Positions 37,982 to 47,391 of a stretch of 64,000 nt of DNA are shown piece after piece. The stretch is from Sphingobacterium spiritivorum (GTDB lineage: Bacteria > Bacteroidota > Bacteroidia > Sphingobacteriales > Sphingobacteriaceae): positions 3,968,001 through 4,032,000 of the forward strand of contig NZ_CP068083.1 of assembly GCF_016725325.1 (NCBI RefSeq), read 5' to 3'. Within the stretch, counting starts at the first letter, position 1; each line of letters starts with the position of its first letter. The notes under the pieces were generated by a model. That model was given only the letters and a program-made list of their open reading frames with translations. It had not been told where the DNA came from and made no database searches. Position numbers and translations under genes: made by a program.

Positions 37982-38602
37982 GTGACCACGACCAGATTAA
38001 GAATAGAATCCTCATTCCTTGCCCGCTTTAAGGAGGGTGACACGGAAGCATTTACTTATTTTTTTAATACCTACTGGGAAGAACTGTATACGGTAGCGTA
38101 CAGACATGTGCAGGATGAGGGGTTATCAAAAGATGTTGTGCAGGAAGTATTTATTCATATATGGGAACGTAAGCATTTGATTAATACGGAACACGGATCT
38201 CTAAAGCCCTACCTCTTTAAAGCCGTGAAAAATAAAGTTCTTAATCATTATGCTTCGGAAAAAGTACGTAGGCAGGTGCTGGATCAGGTTATGTTGCGAA
38301 TGGAGTCTATGGCGCATGAAGAACAATATAACCCGGATACATATAGAAAACTGGAAAAAATTGTAGATGAAGCTGTTGCTACACTTCCTCCCTTAGTACA
38401 GACGGTATACCTGATGAAAAATGATAATTATTCTATTAAACAGATAGCACAGACATTAAATATTGCGGAGCAAACAGTTAAAAACTACCTTACTGATGCC
38501 CGGAAAAAACTGCAGCAGGATCTGACACAACGTTTTGCGGATCATGATCTGATCCTGATGTTCCTGATAAGCTCCAGTGTAGTTTATAATTATTTAACCT
38601 AA
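37982..38602 (+). CDS. ECF RNA polymerase sigma factor, FecI-like (locus 3)
   Basis: This 206-residue ECF sigma factor has region 2 (FLARFKEGDTEAFTYFFNTY, then VVQEVFIHIWERKHLI) and region 4 (LPPLVQTVYLMKNDNYSIKQI, then LNIAEQTVKNYLTDARKKL). Translation seems to begin at GTG 37982: no ATG occurs in frame until far inside the domain, and the promoter box ends four bases upstream. Its anti-sigma partner begins 66 bases downstream and also with GTG. It should control the susC-susD-phosphoesterase genes that follow. Confidence 0.92.
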   Translation: MTTTRLRIESSFLARFKEGDTEAFTYFFNTYWEELYTVAYRHVQDEGLSKDVVQEVFIHIWERKHLINTEHGSLKPYLFKAVKNKVLNHYASEKVRRQVLDQVMLRMESMAHEEQYNPDTYRKLEKIVDEAVATLPPLVQTVYLMKNDNYSIKQIAQTLNIAEQTVKNYLTDARKKLQQDLTQRFADHDLILMFLISSSVVYNYLT

Positions 38603-38668
38603 ATAAAACAATAGCTTAAAGTACTTTCGGAGCTTTCACCTGTATGAGTTGTATAAAAGACAAAACAG

Positions 38669-39646
38669 GTGAGTATAGAACAGTTCAAACAAAAGCTTCA
38701 ACATTATCTTCAGGGAAGACTATCCGAAAACGAGCAGGATGAAATAGATCGCTGGTATGATTCGATCTCAGAAGATAAGGTAAACCCCTTTCAAAATCAG
38801 ATACATAAACAGCAGATACAACAGGAAATTTTGACGGTTGTGCAGGCACATATTTATACTGAAAAAACTCCCGTTCCGATTCTCAAACAGCGCTGGCTGG
38901 TCGCTGCAGCTTCCGTTCTTTTGGTATGTGCTATCAGTTTTTTCTTTATGTATTCCTCAGACAAAGGATTATTTGGGCTTTTCTCTAATCATGGAAAAGC
39001 AAGATATACTGAACTGACAACAGAAATAGGGGATGTAAGACAATTTATATTGCCAGATAGTTCTTCCATATGGCTTAGCGGGAATACACGTTTGCGATAT
39101 GATAAAGATAATTACAGCAGCAACCGGAAAGTTTATCTGGATCGGGGGGAAGTATTCTTTAATGTCCATCGGGATACCTTACATCCGTTTGTAATCGAAT
39201 CCGGAGATCTGGATATTAAGGTGCTGGGGACTTCCTTTAATGTCAATCATGCCGGAGATTCTCATCGTATAGCTGTGGATGTAAAAAGTGGAAAAGTAAG
39301 TGTCACGCAACGAAAGAATAATATTGCTCAGGTACTCGTAAAAGGTGAAAGTCTGCGTTATGACCCTTTGGTGGACGGATTTACGCTGCTTAGCAACAAC
39401 CCGCATCATACAGATCTTTGGACAAGCGGAGGTATTTTTCTTCATCAGGCTACTTTCTCAGATCTACAGGATCTTGTGTACAATCGTTACGGTATACATC
39501 TGCACAGTGAAAAAAATGATACAGACAGTTCTCAATATGCTATTCTGATGCCACAGGTTAAATCTGTAGATCATCTGCTGGATATGATATGCAGCATTCA
39601 CCAAATAAAATACAGGAGGGAGAAAAATGAAATAATACTCTACTAA
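38669..39646 (+). CDS. FecR-family anti-sigma factor (locus 3)
   Basis: This 325-residue protein starts at GTG (MSIEQFKQKLQHYLQGRLSE); an ATG at 38644 is out of frame. The single membrane helix is at about 76-94 (WLVAAASVLLVCAISFFFMY). The periplasmic FecR domain has RQFILPDSSSIWLSGNTRL, YLDRGEVFFNVHRDTLHPF and VLGTSFNVNHA. It is shorter than the other two FecR proteins here and diverged from them, so the three loci are not recent duplicates. It should pair with the sigma factor just upstream. Confidence 0.92.
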   Translation: MSIEQFKQKLQHYLQGRLSENEQDEIDRWYDSISEDKVNPFQNQIHKQQIQQEILTVVQAHIYTEKTPVPILKQRWLVAAASVLLVCAISFFFMYSSDKGLFGLFSNHGKARYTELTTEIGDVRQFILPDSSSIWLSGNTRLRYDKDNYSSNRKVYLDRGEVFFNVHRDTLHPFVIESGDLDIKVLGTSFNVNHAGDSHRIAVDVKSGKVSVTQRKNNIAQVLVKGESLRYDPLVDGFTLLSNNPHHTDLWTSGGIFLHQATFSDLQDLVYNRYGIHLHSEKNDTDSSQYAILMPQVKSVDHLLDMICSIHQIKYRREKNEIILY

Positions 39647-39695
39647 TAGAACGACATACATTTTGCCGGATCAGATAGGTTTGGCAAATAAAAAA

Positions 39696-39735
39696 GTGCT
39701 CAGACTGGCAGACCGCTAAATCGTCCAGTGAGCAC
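39696..39735 (+). promoter_or_regulatory. Stem-loop between fecR and susC (locus 3)
   Basis: GTGCTCA and TGAGCAC pair, and CTGG / CCAG extend the stem after a two-base bulge, with a 16-base loop. It lies 49 bases after the fecR stop and 39 before the susC start. CATTTCTTT follows it, a weak T-rich tail. Confidence 0.6.
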
Positions 39736-39774
39736 CATTTCTTTCATGTTTAAATAAAACACTATAACAAATAT

Positions 39775-42700
39775 ATGTATAATCTAGGAAAGCTTACCAT
39801 ATTAACCACAAAGGTTTTGCTTTGTACATCCATACTTTACGCCGATCTGCCTGTCGCGATAGCCCATATTTCCGTCTTTCAGGAATATTCTAACGGTATT
39901 AACATAAGACTTACAAACAGTAATGCCGAACAGGCAATTATCCAACTTTCCCGTCAGACCGGAATAGCTTTGGCGTATGATACTAAAGCGCTGCAATTGG
40001 ATCAGATCCGTATCAGAGAAAAGAATTTTGAGAACAGTACTTTTGATGAAGTACTCCGTTATATTTTAAAGAATACTCAAATAGTAGCGCATAAAAGATC
40101 CGGAGGTATTGTTCTGGTTCGTGATCCGAAAGGACAAACCACTTATTTACTTCGGATCAGACTGATTGATGAGGTTCGTAGGCCTGTTGCAGGGGCATCT
40201 GTTCAGATACTTTCGACAGATAAAGCAATGTCTACGGATGAGAATGGAAATGCAGAATTCAGACTCCCTGAAGGTCAGTACAATCTTAAGGCCACACATG
40301 TGGGTTATGAGGATAAATATATAAATCAAATAACTGTAGACAACAGAACTGCAGGGGTTCAGACTCTTGTCATGCAGGATAAAAGCAGCGAGCTGGGTGA
40401 AGTAGTTGTTACCGCATTAGGTATGAAGCGGAAAGATCGTTCACTGGGTTATGCTGTAGGAAATATTAAAGGAGAGGATCTTAACCGTGTCGCTAATGAT
40501 AATTTTATGGTTGCTATGGCTGGTAAGGTACCGGGTGTATCCATTAGTTCTACAGGACCTACAGGTTCCTCGGTGAGTATGGTGATACGTGGAGCTACTT
40601 CCCTGAGCACGGATAATCAACCCTTATTTGTTGTTGATGGTGTGCCTTTGATGAACAGCCTTAATAATATCGGACAGATTGGTGATGATAACAGGGTAGA
40701 TTATGGTAATGCCATTTCGAATATCAATTCCGATGATATTGAGAGTGTTTCGATTCTTAAAGGACCAAGTGCAGCAGCTTTATATGGATCCCGTGCAGCA
40801 AATGGAGTCGTGCTCATCACTACCAAGAGTGGCAAGAATGCGGAAAAAATGACGATTGCAGTCAATAGTAATACGGTATTTGATATCCCATATCATTATA
40901 TAAAATTGCATAATAAGTTTGCAAGTGGCACTATGCCGCTTACACCTGATCAGGTAAAAGGAAATCTGACCATTGAAGAAGGATCCAGCGGTATGGTAGG
41001 GCCTGCACTGGATAAGGGATATAAAGCAATTCAATGGAACAGCCCCCTCGACGAGAATGGAAATCCGATACCAACTGAATTAAAATCTTATCCGGACAAT
41101 ATCAAAAATTTTGTCCAGACCGGGATTACTTCTGTCAACGGACTTTCGATAGCTAATCGTAGTGAGCGTCTGGATTATCGGTTTTCTTATTCTAATATGA
41201 GTAGTAAAGGGATTATTCCTAATTCAGATCTGTTTCGCAACTCATTGAACATTAACTCGACCATGCATGTGAGAAAAGATCTGTCAATCGGTCTGCAGCT
41301 GGATGCCAGTCGTAACAATTCCAATAATCGGCCAGCAGGCAACAGAGGTACAAATCCGATGCAGGCTGCTTATGAGGTGGCTCCTCATATCAATATTCTG
41401 GATCTGAAAGATTACTGGATGCCGGGACAGGAAGGACTTCAGCAACGGTCCCAATCTGTCGGAAATCGGAATAATCCTTATTTTCTGGCTTATGGAGTTA
41501 ATAACGCATTTGTAAGGGATCGTATCTTCGGAAATCTGCGTATTGACTGGAACATTAAAGAAGGATGGACCGCGATGGTACGTTATGCGGCTGATGTGTA
41601 CTGGGAAAACAGGGAAACTAAGATCCCTTTTAGTTACACTAATGAACCGCGGGGAGCATATGGAGTTGTCAATCTGATGAATCTGGAGCAGAACATCGAC
41701 TTTCTGACTTCATATACTAAAAAAGTTAACGATTTTCATTTTACAGGATCGCTTGGAGGTAATATCCGGTATTATAAAGGAACTTCAGTACAGAATACCT
41801 CTAAAATCGGATCCGGACTTATCACTCCCGGCTTTTTCAGTCTTACAAATATTGCCCCGGACAATCTGGATTATAACAGTGCAATTGCAGAGAAAGGGGT
41901 CAACAGCTTATACGGATTGCTGAATTTTGGTTACAAAGATATGGTCTATCTGGATGTCACAGGAAGAAATGACTGGTCCAGCACACTTCCGGTGAATAAC
42001 AGATCTTATTTTTATCCTTCAGCTTCCCTCAGTATACTGGCAGACCGTATTTTTTCATTACCTAAACCTATCAGTCTTTTTAAACTTAGAGGAGGTATAG
42101 CACGTGTGGGGAATGATACGTCACCTTATAACCTCTCTAATGTATTGATTAATCCCGGTGCATGGGGCAATGTACTTCGTCTCACAAAGTCCGGTGCATT
42201 GCGTATTCCGGATCTGAAACCTGAACTGGCAACTTCGTATGAATATGGTACGGATATAGGTTTATGGAATAACAGACTGAAGTTTGAAGGTACGTACTAC
42301 AAAGTTGAAAACAGAAATCAGATTATCCCAACGACTTTACCCGGATCCAGCGGATTTAATTCCATGAATATCAATGCGGGTCTGCTGACAAGCAGAGGAT
42401 TTGAACTGGCAATGTCTGGTCGCCCTGTACAGAAAACAGACTGGACCTGGGATATTGGTGTAAACTGGTCACGCAACCGGACGAAGATCAATGAACTCTC
42501 TGATGGGGTACAATTCTATACATTCTGGACAGATGGACGGGGAGGAGCGCGTACCTATATAGGTGAAGAGATCGGAGACCTTTATGATTCCAAACTTGTA
42601 GTGGTGGAAGATCCGGAATCACCTTATTATGGCTATCCAATACTGAATAAAAACGGATCCTGGCAGGCTATCCGAATCAACAACAGTCGTAATAAGATCG

Positions 42701-43437
42701 GAAATTTCAATCCTGATTTTTCAATGGGTCTGCAGTCTACTTTGCGTTACAAAAAATGGACGATGAATATTGCTGCAGATATGCGTTTCGGAGGCAAGTT
42801 TATGTCGCAGACGTACCGCTATTTTGAGTCTAACCTGACGACACAGCGCTTTCTGGATCAGCTGATCCACCCTAACGGAATGACTGGTGCAGCTCTGCGG
42901 GATTATCTGGTTAATAACAATTTGGTAAAAGTGGAGGGCAACAGATATCCGATTGTCGGAGGTCCTGGTGACGAATACGGTGGTTACCCTATAACATCAG
43001 GAGGTATTACCGGTAATTATGGCGTATTTAATCCAGGTGTTATTGCGCAATACGATTCACAGGGTAATATTACCGGATATACCGAAAATCTGGGGGATGC
43101 AGGGACCAAATACATTGCCTATTCCGATAACTATCCATGGGATTTTATGAACGCTTCTACGTTTGATGCATCCTTTATCAAATTACGGGAATTATCTTTT
43201 AGCTACGATCTTACTGGCAACTGGTTAAAACGTCTTGGAGTATCCGGAGGAAGTGTAGGTGTATATACACGTAATTTACTGTTATGGACTAAAGCTAAAG
43301 TAGGTATTGATCCTGAAATGGCATTTCAGCCTGAAGCGGGTACACATGGTGGAATACAGTTCAAACAAGGTATAGAACGCTATAATGTAACTCCGTGGGC
43401 AATGCCGGTAGGCTTTAAACTGAATCTAACATTTTAA
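39775..43437 (+). CDS. SusC/RagA-family TonB-dependent receptor with STN domain (locus 3)
   Basis: This 1,220-residue protein has a signal sequence (TTKVLLCTSILYADLPVAIA), STN signalling domain (INIRLTNSNAEQAIIQLSRQ to about 115), carboxypeptidase-D-like sandwich (DEVRRPVAGASVQILST), the SusC box LGEVVVTALGMKRKDRSLGY, plug with PLFVVDGVPL, and barrel ending MPVGFKLNLTF. It is somewhat longer than the receptor of locus 2. The phosphoesterase genes downstream suggest that it imports a phosphate-bearing compound such as a glycerophosphodiester (inference); the receptor sequence itself does not reveal the ligand. Confidence 0.95.
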   Translation: MYNLGKLTILTTKVLLCTSILYADLPVAIAHISVFQEYSNGINIRLTNSNAEQAIIQLSRQTGIALAYDTKALQLDQIRIREKNFENSTFDEVLRYILKNTQIVAHKRSGGIVLVRDPKGQTTYLLRIRLIDEVRRPVAGASVQILSTDKAMSTDENGNAEFRLPEGQYNLKATHVGYEDKYINQITVDNRTAGVQTLVMQDKSSELGEVVVTALGMKRKDRSLGYAVGNIKGEDLNRVANDNFMVAMAGKVPGVSISSTGPTGSSVSMVIRGATSLSTDNQPLFVVDGVPLMNSLNNIGQIGDDNRVDYGNAISNINSDDIESVSILKGPSAAALYGSRAANGVVLITTKSGKNAEKMTIAVNSNTVFDIPYHYIKLHNKFASGTMPLTPDQVKGNLTIEEGSSGMVGPALDKGYKAIQWNSPLDENGNPIPTELKSYPDNIKNFVQTGITSVNGLSIANRSERLDYRFSYSNMSSKGIIPNSDLFRNSLNINSTMHVRKDLSIGLQLDASRNNSNNRPAGNRGTNPMQAAYEVAPHINILDLKDYWMPGQEGLQQRSQSVGNRNNPYFLAYGVNNAFVRDRIFGNLRIDWNIKEGWTAMVRYAADVYWENRETKIPFSYTNEPRGAYGVVNLMNLEQNIDFLTSYTKKVNDFHFTGSLGGNIRYYKGTSVQNTSKIGSGLITPGFFSLTNIAPDNLDYNSAIAEKGVNSLYGLLNFGYKDMVYLDVTGRNDWSSTLPVNNRSYFYPSASLSILADRIFSLPKPISLFKLRGGIARVGNDTSPYNLSNVLINPGAWGNVLRLTKSGALRIPDLKPELATSYEYGTDIGLWNNRLKFEGTYYKVENRNQIIPTTLPGSSGFNSMNINAGLLTSRGFELAMSGRPVQKTDWTWDIGVNWSRNRTKINELSDGVQFYTFWTDGRGGARTYIGEEIGDLYDSKLVVVEDPESPYYGYPILNKNGSWQAIRINNSRNKIGNFNPDFSMGLQSTLRYKKWTMNIAADMRFGGKFMSQTYRYFESNLTTQRFLDQLIHPNGMTGAALRDYLVNNNLVKVEGNRYPIVGGPGDEYGGYPITSGGITGNYGVFNPGVIAQYDSQGNITGYTENLGDAGTKYIAYSDNYPWDFMNASTFDASFIKLRELSFSYDLTGNWLKRLGVSGGSVGVYTRNLLLWTKAKVGIDPEMAFQPEAGTHGGIQFKQGIERYNVTPWAMPVGFKLNLTF

Positions 43438-43488
43438 TATCGTCTTGTAGAAATAATGCATACCGGACTAATGAAATACAAAACACAC

Positions 43489-45141
43489 ATGAAATATTTC
43501 AATAAACTAAAATATCCAATATTGCTGGTTTTGATAAGTGTCAGCGTATGGAGCTGTAAAGATCTTACCGAACTGAATATCAATCCAAATGGTGTCAGTG
43601 AAGAACAGGCTAATCCTAATCTGGTTTTACCGACCGTACTTACAGGTTTAGGCAGCAGTTATAATGAGTTGAGTTTTACAAACCTGGGAGGAGTTGTGCA
43701 GCACACGCAGTTAGATGCATGGTTTGCTTCGCACAATGATTACGAATGGACCGGAGGCATATTAAGCTGGGACGGTTATTATGGTTTGCTTCGGGATAAT
43801 GAGTTGCTTCGCAAGCGCGCAGAAAGTCTTGGTCTGGAATTCCATCAAGGTGTAGCTTTGGTAATGAGAGCTTATATTTTTGGATTGATTACAGATCTTT
43901 GGGGAGATGCGCCTTATACAGACGCTCTGAAAGCCGAACTGGGAGATGTTAAATACAGTTTTCCCAAGTACGATTCACAGGAAACGATCTATAAGGGAAT
44001 AATAGAAGAACTCTTGCAGGCGAATGATTTGTTGTCCAGGCCGGATGCGGCATATACATCCATTTTGCCCGAAGCGGATGTCTATTTCAAAGGAAAGGCA
44101 TCCAAATGGAGACGATTTGCGAATTCACTGGCCTTACGTTATTATATGCGCTTGTCCGAAAAACAACCGGATTATGCACGTCAGGGAATAGAAAAGATTG
44201 CTGCACAGCCTGACCGTTATCCTATTATAACGGATGTGGCAGATGAAGTGAAGATGGACTTTGTAGGAACTAATCCGGCCAATTCCTGGCCGTCTAATAC
44301 CGTTTTTGATGCCAGCGGAAGCAATTACAGACGGATTAAAATGTGTGCTACACTGGTAGAGAAGCTTCAGACGCTGCAGGATCCCAGATTATCTGTTTGG
44401 GCGAGTAAGATTGAGATTCCGATAGAGGTGCGCAATAATTTGCCTGCAAAAACAGATAGAATCGAAAATGGCGTTCGGATAGTTTCTCCGGATGTTGTAC
44501 AGGGAATAATGGTCGATACAGATCCGCAATACGTAGGATTGCCGGCTAGTGTTTCCAAAAATCCGTCAACTTATAATCTTAATCCTACTCCTGGGCAGAC
44601 ATCCATGAATCCGCATGTGTCTTATTTGCATGAGCGTTACAAAGAAGCTAAAGGGGAGTTGCTTAAAGCAAGACTGCTGTCTGCGGCTGAGATCAGTTTT
44701 ATACTGGCTGAAGCAGCGTGGAAAGGCTGGTCATTACCATCAACAGCTAAAATCTATTACGAACAAGGGATTAAAAATTCACTGGATAGTTGGGGAAAAG
44801 GTGCGGAGTATAATGCCTACATACAGCAAAATACAGTTGCATATGCCAATTCTCAGGCGCAGATTCTCGAACAGAAATGGATTTCCGGCTGGACTACCGC
44901 AGCGCAAGCCTGGTTTGATTACCGTCGTACAGGATTCCCGAATCTGAAAGCTGGTCCGGCTGCCATACGCACACAGTTGCCTGTTCGTATTCCTTATATG
45001 CAAAATGAGATGAGTGTCAATCAGGCTAATGCAGAAGAAGCTCTTCGCCGTATTGAGAAAACACAATATTCGCAGGCTGACAATGAGAATAGCGCCTGGT
45101 CGAAGCCCTGGCTGTTACAGGGGGCAAATAAACCCTGGTAA
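43489..45141 (+). CDS. SusD-like (SusD-like_2 type) lipoprotein (locus 3)
   Basis: About 550 residues from ATG 43489 (MKYFNKLKYPILLVLISVSV, lipobox WSC with Cys23); starts at 43456 or 43471 are possible but give an overlong signal peptide. The mature start CKDLTELNINPNGVSEEQANP is that of the SusD/RagB-like group often labelled SusD-like_2. Other landmarks are GLITDLWGDAPYTDAL, LLSRPDAAYTSILPEADVYF, KWRRFANSLALRYYMRLSEK, the helix LSAAEISFILAEAAWKGWS and AWFDYRRTGFP. It should cap the SusC of this locus. Confidence 0.92.
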   Translation: MKYFNKLKYPILLVLISVSVWSCKDLTELNINPNGVSEEQANPNLVLPTVLTGLGSSYNELSFTNLGGVVQHTQLDAWFASHNDYEWTGGILSWDGYYGLLRDNELLRKRAESLGLEFHQGVALVMRAYIFGLITDLWGDAPYTDALKAELGDVKYSFPKYDSQETIYKGIIEELLQANDLLSRPDAAYTSILPEADVYFKGKASKWRRFANSLALRYYMRLSEKQPDYARQGIEKIAAQPDRYPIITDVADEVKMDFVGTNPANSWPSNTVFDASGSNYRRIKMCATLVEKLQTLQDPRLSVWASKIEIPIEVRNNLPAKTDRIENGVRIVSPDVVQGIMVDTDPQYVGLPASVSKNPSTYNLNPTPGQTSMNPHVSYLHERYKEAKGELLKARLLSAAEISFILAEAAWKGWSLPSTAKIYYEQGIKNSLDSWGKGAEYNAYIQQNTVAYANSQAQILEQKWISGWTTAAQAWFDYRRTGFPNLKAGPAAIRTQLPVRIPYMQNEMSVNQANAEEALRRIEKTQYSQADNENSAWSKPWLLQGANKPW

Positions 45142-45164
45142 ATTATATTTATATCACAATCAAA

Positions 45165-46361
45165 ATGAAATTAAGAACTCTATTTATCACATTCGGTCTG
45201 TGTTGTAGCCTGTCTATGGCTGCAGCACAACGGCCGGAAATTGTAAATTATCCGGATCGTATTATGCTTACCTGGTCGGATGATCCCGCTGTCACACAGT
45301 CTGTCAGCTGGCGTAGCCCTCAACACAGTACTAAAGCTCTGGGACAGATTGTTGAAGAAAACAGCCATCCTGAACTGGAAGAAAAAGCACAGACAGTGGA
45401 AGGACAGCAATTGAACTTAGTATTGGCAGAGGGTGGTAAGGATACCTATCAGCATGTTACCTTTCGGGGACTTAAACCCGCAACAACTTATGTATACCGG
45501 GTCGGAGACGGTTCCACCTGGAGTTCATGGAATCAATTTCGGACAGCAGGAGCTAGGGAGGATTTTTCGTTTATCTATCTGGGAGATGCACAGAATGATC
45601 TGCGCTCCCGTTGGTCCCGGACGATCAGAAAGGCATTTCAGCAGGAGCCCGATGCCAGATTTATTGTGCATGCAGGCGATCTCATAAACAGATCCAATAC
45701 GGATAGTGAATGGGGAGAATGGTACGAAGGAGCCGGATTTATTCATCAGATGATACCGGCAGTACCGACTCCGGGTAATCACGAATACAAGAGAGACTCA
45801 CTTGGACAATTGGTATTAGATCCGCATTGGAAAGTACAGTTTCAACTTCCAAAAAACGGACCTCAGCATTTACAGGATGCAGTATATTTTCTGGATTATC
45901 AGGATGTTCGCCTTATTTCATTAAACTCTCAATTGATCATGTTAGATTCTTCTGCTGCCCTGGAACAGGAAAAGTGGCTGGAAAAAGTCTTAGCTAACTC
46001 TTCTAAAAAGTGGAATATTGTGATTATGCATCATCCGGTATATTCAACGGCCAAAAACAGAGATAATACGATTTTACGCGAGCGTTTCAAACCTGTATTT
46101 GAGAAGTATGGCGTTGATCTGGTTTTGCAGGGACACGATCACACTTATGCACGCGGTGCGGCTAGCAGGGAACGACCTGTATATCTGCTTTCTGTAGCCG
46201 GTCCTAAGATGTATCAGTCAGATTCAGAACGATGGATGTATGTATCTGCCCAAAACACACAACTCTATCAGGTGATCAGGATGACCGGAGACCGCTTATA
46301 TTTTAAGAGTTATAAACTGAATGGTGAACTTTTCGATTCTTTTGAATTATCTAAAAAGTAG
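45165..46361 (+). CDS. Secreted metallophosphoesterase with N-terminal Fn3-like domain
   Basis: This 398-residue protein has a signal peptide ending SMAAAQ (about 21). A fibronectin-III-like purple-acid-phosphatase N-domain follows (IMLTWSDDPAVTQSVSWRSP to LKPATTYVYRVGDG), then a calcineurin-like phosphoesterase domain with the full set of metal ligands: GDAQ (140-143), HAGDL (169-173), GNHE (204-207), HHP (289-291) and GHDHTY (323-328). The tyrosine ligand that gives true purple acid phosphatases their colour is not seen after GDAQ. It sits 23 bases after susD and four bases before the GDPD gene, so it probably releases phosphate from a compound taken up or processed by this locus. Confidence 0.93.
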   Translation: MKLRTLFITFGLCCSLSMAAAQRPEIVNYPDRIMLTWSDDPAVTQSVSWRSPQHSTKALGQIVEENSHPELEEKAQTVEGQQLNLVLAEGGKDTYQHVTFRGLKPATTYVYRVGDGSTWSSWNQFRTAGAREDFSFIYLGDAQNDLRSRWSRTIRKAFQQEPDARFIVHAGDLINRSNTDSEWGEWYEGAGFIHQMIPAVPTPGNHEYKRDSLGQLVLDPHWKVQFQLPKNGPQHLQDAVYFLDYQDVRLISLNSQLIMLDSSAALEQEKWLEKVLANSSKKWNIVIMHHPVYSTAKNRDNTILRERFKPVFEKYGVDLVLQGHDHTYARGAASRERPVYLLSVAGPKMYQSDSERWMYVSAQNTQLYQVIRMTGDRLYFKSYKLNGELFDSFELSKK

Positions 46362-46364
46362 GAT

Positions 46365-47204
46365 ATGAACGCGTATATAAAAACAACTGTACTTCTGTTA
46401 TTGCTGGTTTTCAATAATTCTGGTTCTGCTTTTGCGCAGCCTTCAGCTATGTTAGATAAGCTGGCGCCTGATCACATTCATATTGCTGCACATAGAGGTG
46501 CACATCGTACTGCACCCGAAAATTCAATAGCTGCTATTGAAGAAGCTATCCGGCTTGGGGTAACGTTTGTCGAATTGGATATACGCAGCACCAAAGACGG
46601 AGTTCTTATTCTGATGCATGACAAAACACTCGACCGTACTACTACCGGGAATGGGAAGGTGAGTAGCAAGACCTATGCAGAGATTCAACAGCTTTATCTT
46701 AGAGAGACAGCGCATGGTGAAGCAGGGAGACACCGCATACCTACTTTGGAAGAAGCATTGAAGGCTTGTAAAGGAAAGATTGTGATGGATATCGACTTTA
46801 AGGAAGAGCGTAAGGAATTCATGCAAAAAACGTACGAACTCATCCGCCAACAAGAGATGGAAGATGAAGTTATGTTCTTTTTGTATGATCACCTTGATAT
46901 GCATGCTTTGCACAAACTTAATCCGAAAATTACTCTTTTTCCGCGTGCCCGTAATATGGAGGACCTGAAAGAAATTCTTAAATCCGGATTGACGCATATT
47001 ATTCATATTGACGAGTCTTTTACCGATAAGGATTATCTTAATGAACAGAAAAAGAAAGGAGTCTTCTTTTGGATCAATAGCTTAGGCGAGACAGATGATA
47101 AGGCTTCACAGAATGGAATAGCTGTATACAGAGATTTTATACAGCGTTATCCTTTTGTCAGAGTTGTGCAGACAGACGATCCCGGGTTGTGGAACAAACT
47201 GTAG
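46365..47204 (+). CDS. Secreted glycerophosphodiester phosphodiesterase
   Basis: This 279-residue protein has a signal peptide (TTVLLLLLVFNNSGSAFAQ). GDPD-fold motifs are IAAHRGAHRTAPENS near 42-56 (first catalytic histidine and arginine), VELDIRSTKDGVLILMHD near 75-92 (metal-binding ELD and the second histidine) and DRTTTGNG. It hydrolyses glycerophosphodiesters to glycerol 3-phosphate and an alcohol. Its start is three bases after the phosphoesterase stop, so the last four genes form one unit: import pair, phosphatase, phosphodiesterase. Confidence 0.93.
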   Translation: MNAYIKTTVLLLLLVFNNSGSAFAQPSAMLDKLAPDHIHIAAHRGAHRTAPENSIAAIEEAIRLGVTFVELDIRSTKDGVLILMHDKTLDRTTTGNGKVSSKTYAEIQQLYLRETAHGEAGRHRIPTLEEALKACKGKIVMDIDFKEERKEFMQKTYELIRQQEMEDEVMFFLYDHLDMHALHKLNPKITLFPRARNMEDLKEILKSGLTHIIHIDESFTDKDYLNEQKKKGVFFWINSLGETDDKASQNGIAVYRDFIQRYPFVRVVQTDDPGLWNKL

Positions 47205-47242
47205 CACTGAAACTTTTTAAAAACGTTATTTCTTTAAACAGT

Positions 47243-47280
47243 ACTCCTGAAACCAATCCGTTTCAGGAGTTTTTTGTTGT
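47243..47280 (+). terminator. Intrinsic terminator of locus 3
   Basis: An 11-bp perfect stem (ACTCCTGAAAC / GTTTCAGGAGT) with a 6-base loop is followed by TTTTTTGTTGT, 39 bases after the GDPD stop. Confidence 0.93.
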
Positions 47281-47363
47281 AACTTATGATGACCTTAACT
47301 TTTGGAGTTGGATTTTTGTTTCTTGATTTCGAAAAGTAGATGGACATCCTGTTATTAAAAGTT

Positions 47364-47371
47364 TATTTTTG
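47364..47371 (+). promoter_or_regulatory. -7 box TATTTTTG for the MscS-like gene
   Basis: TATTTTTG matches TAnnTTTG. The predicted start of transcription falls next to the ATG at 47377, which favours the second ATG at 47392 as the real start. Confidence 0.5.
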
Positions 47372-47391
47372 TTCATATGCATAACAGAATT

